Source of the DNA: Pyronema omphalodes
Taxonomy: Eukaryota; Ascomycota; Pezizomycetes; Pezizales; Pyronemataceae
DNA length: 64,000 nt
Direction: 5' to 3'
Assembly: GCA_024516155.1 (NCBI GenBank)
Contig: JAJJXM010000061.1
Span: forward strand, 124,001 to 188,000
A program made the translations under genes and the position numbers. The notes beneath the pieces are model-generated. The model was not told where the DNA came from and did no database searches. It was given only the letters and a program-made list of their open reading frames with translations. Each line of letters begins with the position of its first letter. The first letter of the stretch is position 1. Positions 62,225-64,000 of this stretch are shown here, one piece after another.

Positions 62225-62690
62225 ATTTTTGGCATCGAAGACGATCTGTGCATTTGAAATCCATCTCCAGGATTCGGGTAAACGCTGCCATTCCGTAGCT
62301 TTTGAAACCAGTCTGACAACCCAACAAGGCTTTTTCACCAACCCCCTCTTCAGCCTAGGGTACTTTTGTCATGGTTCTGTTAGTTTTGAATGGGGCGTTT
62401 CTGGATATCTGTAAAATCTGCAGACACCATCGAATTTCTCCACAATTTCAGAGTTCAGAGAGGTCGGTTAATCTTCGCTAGCGAGTTCCGTAGGTATCCC
62501 AATAGTGTCTTCAACCCGTTGTTGGATTGCTTAGTTTGATCGGAGTGTGTAATAAGTGTAGGTTAAAAAATTTCAACATAAGTACCCGGTTTGGCGTATC
62601 TGTTACATTGGTATAATCCCGTCTTTTGTTCGAATTTTGGGCCGACCCACCGCTAATGCGGTTAATGCTGATCAGGTACTGGAGTATGTA
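62225..62690 (-). pseudogene. Methyltransferase pseudogene psi-MT9 (C-terminal half)
   Basis: An almost collinear, mostly in-frame remnant of the long C-terminal exon. It runs YAKPGTYVEIF, stop, then the SDQTK...GLKTLLGYLRNSLAKINRP segment, stop, the ADFTDIQKRPIQN block with a stop at the expected Trp, then after frame changes [16 protein letters not shown]. Before it, a RISGG segment matches the exon ahead of RCT. No N-terminal or SAM-binding part was found to its right, so it is a partial copy or too decayed to see. Confidence 0.82.
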
Positions 62691-64000
62691 GAATATACGT
62701 TATTCGCGATCAAGATACTTGTAAAATAACTGCCGGTGTATAGAAATGAGACGAAGTCTACTTTCTGAAGAGTATCTTGCAGCCGCAGATACTGTTCTGC
62801 ATGACCAATACTTACATGTGAGCAGCTTCTGCTTCTCGGGCTGTGATATCTGATACATAATACAGCGTAAATTCCTGACGCTTATATTGAGACAATGTCT
62901 TTTAGCATTATTCATTCCTGGTCGCTGAGAGATCGTTACCGTGTGTTGGCATTCCCTTCGGACCCACATCGAGCAAGACAGTGCGAATATCAATTTCTTG
63001 ATAGCGCGGAACGTTTTTGTTTTTTTCGTCATGTGTAATACATGATTTACTTCAAGTTATGGTATTCTATCCTCAGAAAATAAGGCTTGGTCTTCGGAAT
63101 ACAATAACAGGATGCCTTAACTCGTGGAAAATCTTTGGCACTATCTGCACAGCATTTCCTTGGCCTGTGACAGAGTACACCAAAGATACTGTGATTTCAG
63201 TCAGCGCCAGTTTAATAAAAGTGATAAACAAACCTTCCAAACTCATACAAAAGTGATACATGGCGCTTCCTAACTTTTATATGCACGGTTTATACAGATG
63301 GCGAAGGAATTATGGTGTGCTAGAATCTGCAATACTGTGCGCACATATTTTAGAAATAAAACTTATGTCATTTAATGCAGTAGTATGGCACGGACCGTCG
63401 AAATTTAGCTCCTTCCTGTCAAGAACATTCCAGTCGGCGTCATCGGAGCATTGCCTGTCACTCGTCTCCCAAGCAAATTGCATGTCTGGGCAAGCTGATT
63501 AGCTCACAATCTTTTTCGCACGAGTAGCATTTATGAAATGGAAATTTAGTATCTTGCGTTTCTGATATCATCAACTGCATACCGGTGTCGCATTACGAGG
63601 TAAATAAGCAACAATAAGCATGCAAAGACCCGCCAGACACGCTTTTTAGCGCCACATTCATCATTACTAGAATTTTCGTACCCATCGGGCGAAAATGTAG
63701 AAGCACGACAAGTAATTATGATAAGATATCGCAACAATAATTCACACCGCAGTTTCAGACGCATACCCTGCTACTATGATGTCATCCCGCAGCCAGAGTT
63801 AAGTTGGATTATCCGACGTACTCGCTTTTATATGATGTCCCCTCCCCCCTCCCCCTGCCCCTCTTACAAAACATTATACTAGAAGTTACAATATCCATTT
63901 ACTTGAACCCGCAATGCAAAACCCGTGAAACCGTATATATAGAAAAGTAAGTTTATTCGCGCCTTCGTTCTCCACACCGTCGCGTTGACGTTGTCATTGG
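62691..64000. other. No supported gene at the right end
   Basis: Frames of 110 codons (62700-63032 minus) and 79-80 codons (63017-63502 plus) have no recognised domain. No tRNA, TIR or tandem repeat was identified apart from a pyrimidine tract at 63840-63865. Confidence 0.45.

Overview
The window is nuclear DNA of a filamentous ascomycete (Pezizomycotina; a leotiomycete is my guess, not shown by the sequence). The support is short GT-AG introns of about 50-110 nt with CTAAC-like branch points, fungal protein families (DUF8035-like, LaeA/UMTA-like methyltransferases, Inp54-like phosphatase), and nuclear tRNA genes. Gene-rich, GC-balanced blocks alternate with long AT-rich tracts. The decayed copies carry stop codons of the C-to-T type (TGG to TAG/TAA/TGA, CAA to TAA), as repeat-induced point mutation (RIP) would leave.

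Layout. 1-10.5 kb: a poorly coding tract with one tiny Cys-rich protein gene, tRNA-Gln(CUG), tRNA-Val(AAC) and two copies of a tRNA-derived SINE. 10.5-11.7 kb: a four-exon gene with a conserved-looking head and a Pro/Gly/Tyr/Gln-rich tail. 15.3-20.2 kb: methyltransferase MT1, a tail-anchored inositol polyphosphate 5-phosphatase and a DUF8035-like gene. 20.2-29.4 kb: mostly empty, with a TIR/TA-flanked Tc1/mariner-like relic and a small gene behind a perfect 88-bp tandem duplication. 29.4-39.9 kb: methyltransferases MT2-MT5 in tandem on the plus strand, with a truncated SINE and a hAT relic between MT4 and MT5. 40.5-51.4 kb: a housekeeping block (SRP54, GTP cyclohydrolase I, a vacuolar-type amino-acid transporter, a TFIIIA-like zinc-finger protein) with striking 8- and 9-bp satellites in its spacers. 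52-64 kb: a repeat-rich tract with LTR-like repeats, MITEs and a SINE, intact methyltransferase MT6 on the minus strand, and three methyltransferase pseudogenes on the minus strand.

The dominant signal is a birth-and-death family of SAM-dependent methyltransferases: six copies with open, spliceable reading frames (323-337 aa) and three wrecked ones, lying on both sides of the housekeeping block. The six intact genes share seven possible intron positions with identical phase, but each gene has a different subset. All six end in a small exon encoding a Y-x-R-V-x-G-R-K-P tail that is hidden because the splice donor makes an in-frame stop in most copies. No biosynthetic backbone gene (PKS, NRPS, terpene synthase) is visible, so the family's substrate is unknown.

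All exon coordinates were worked out by eye from splice signals and paralogue comparison; no search was run.
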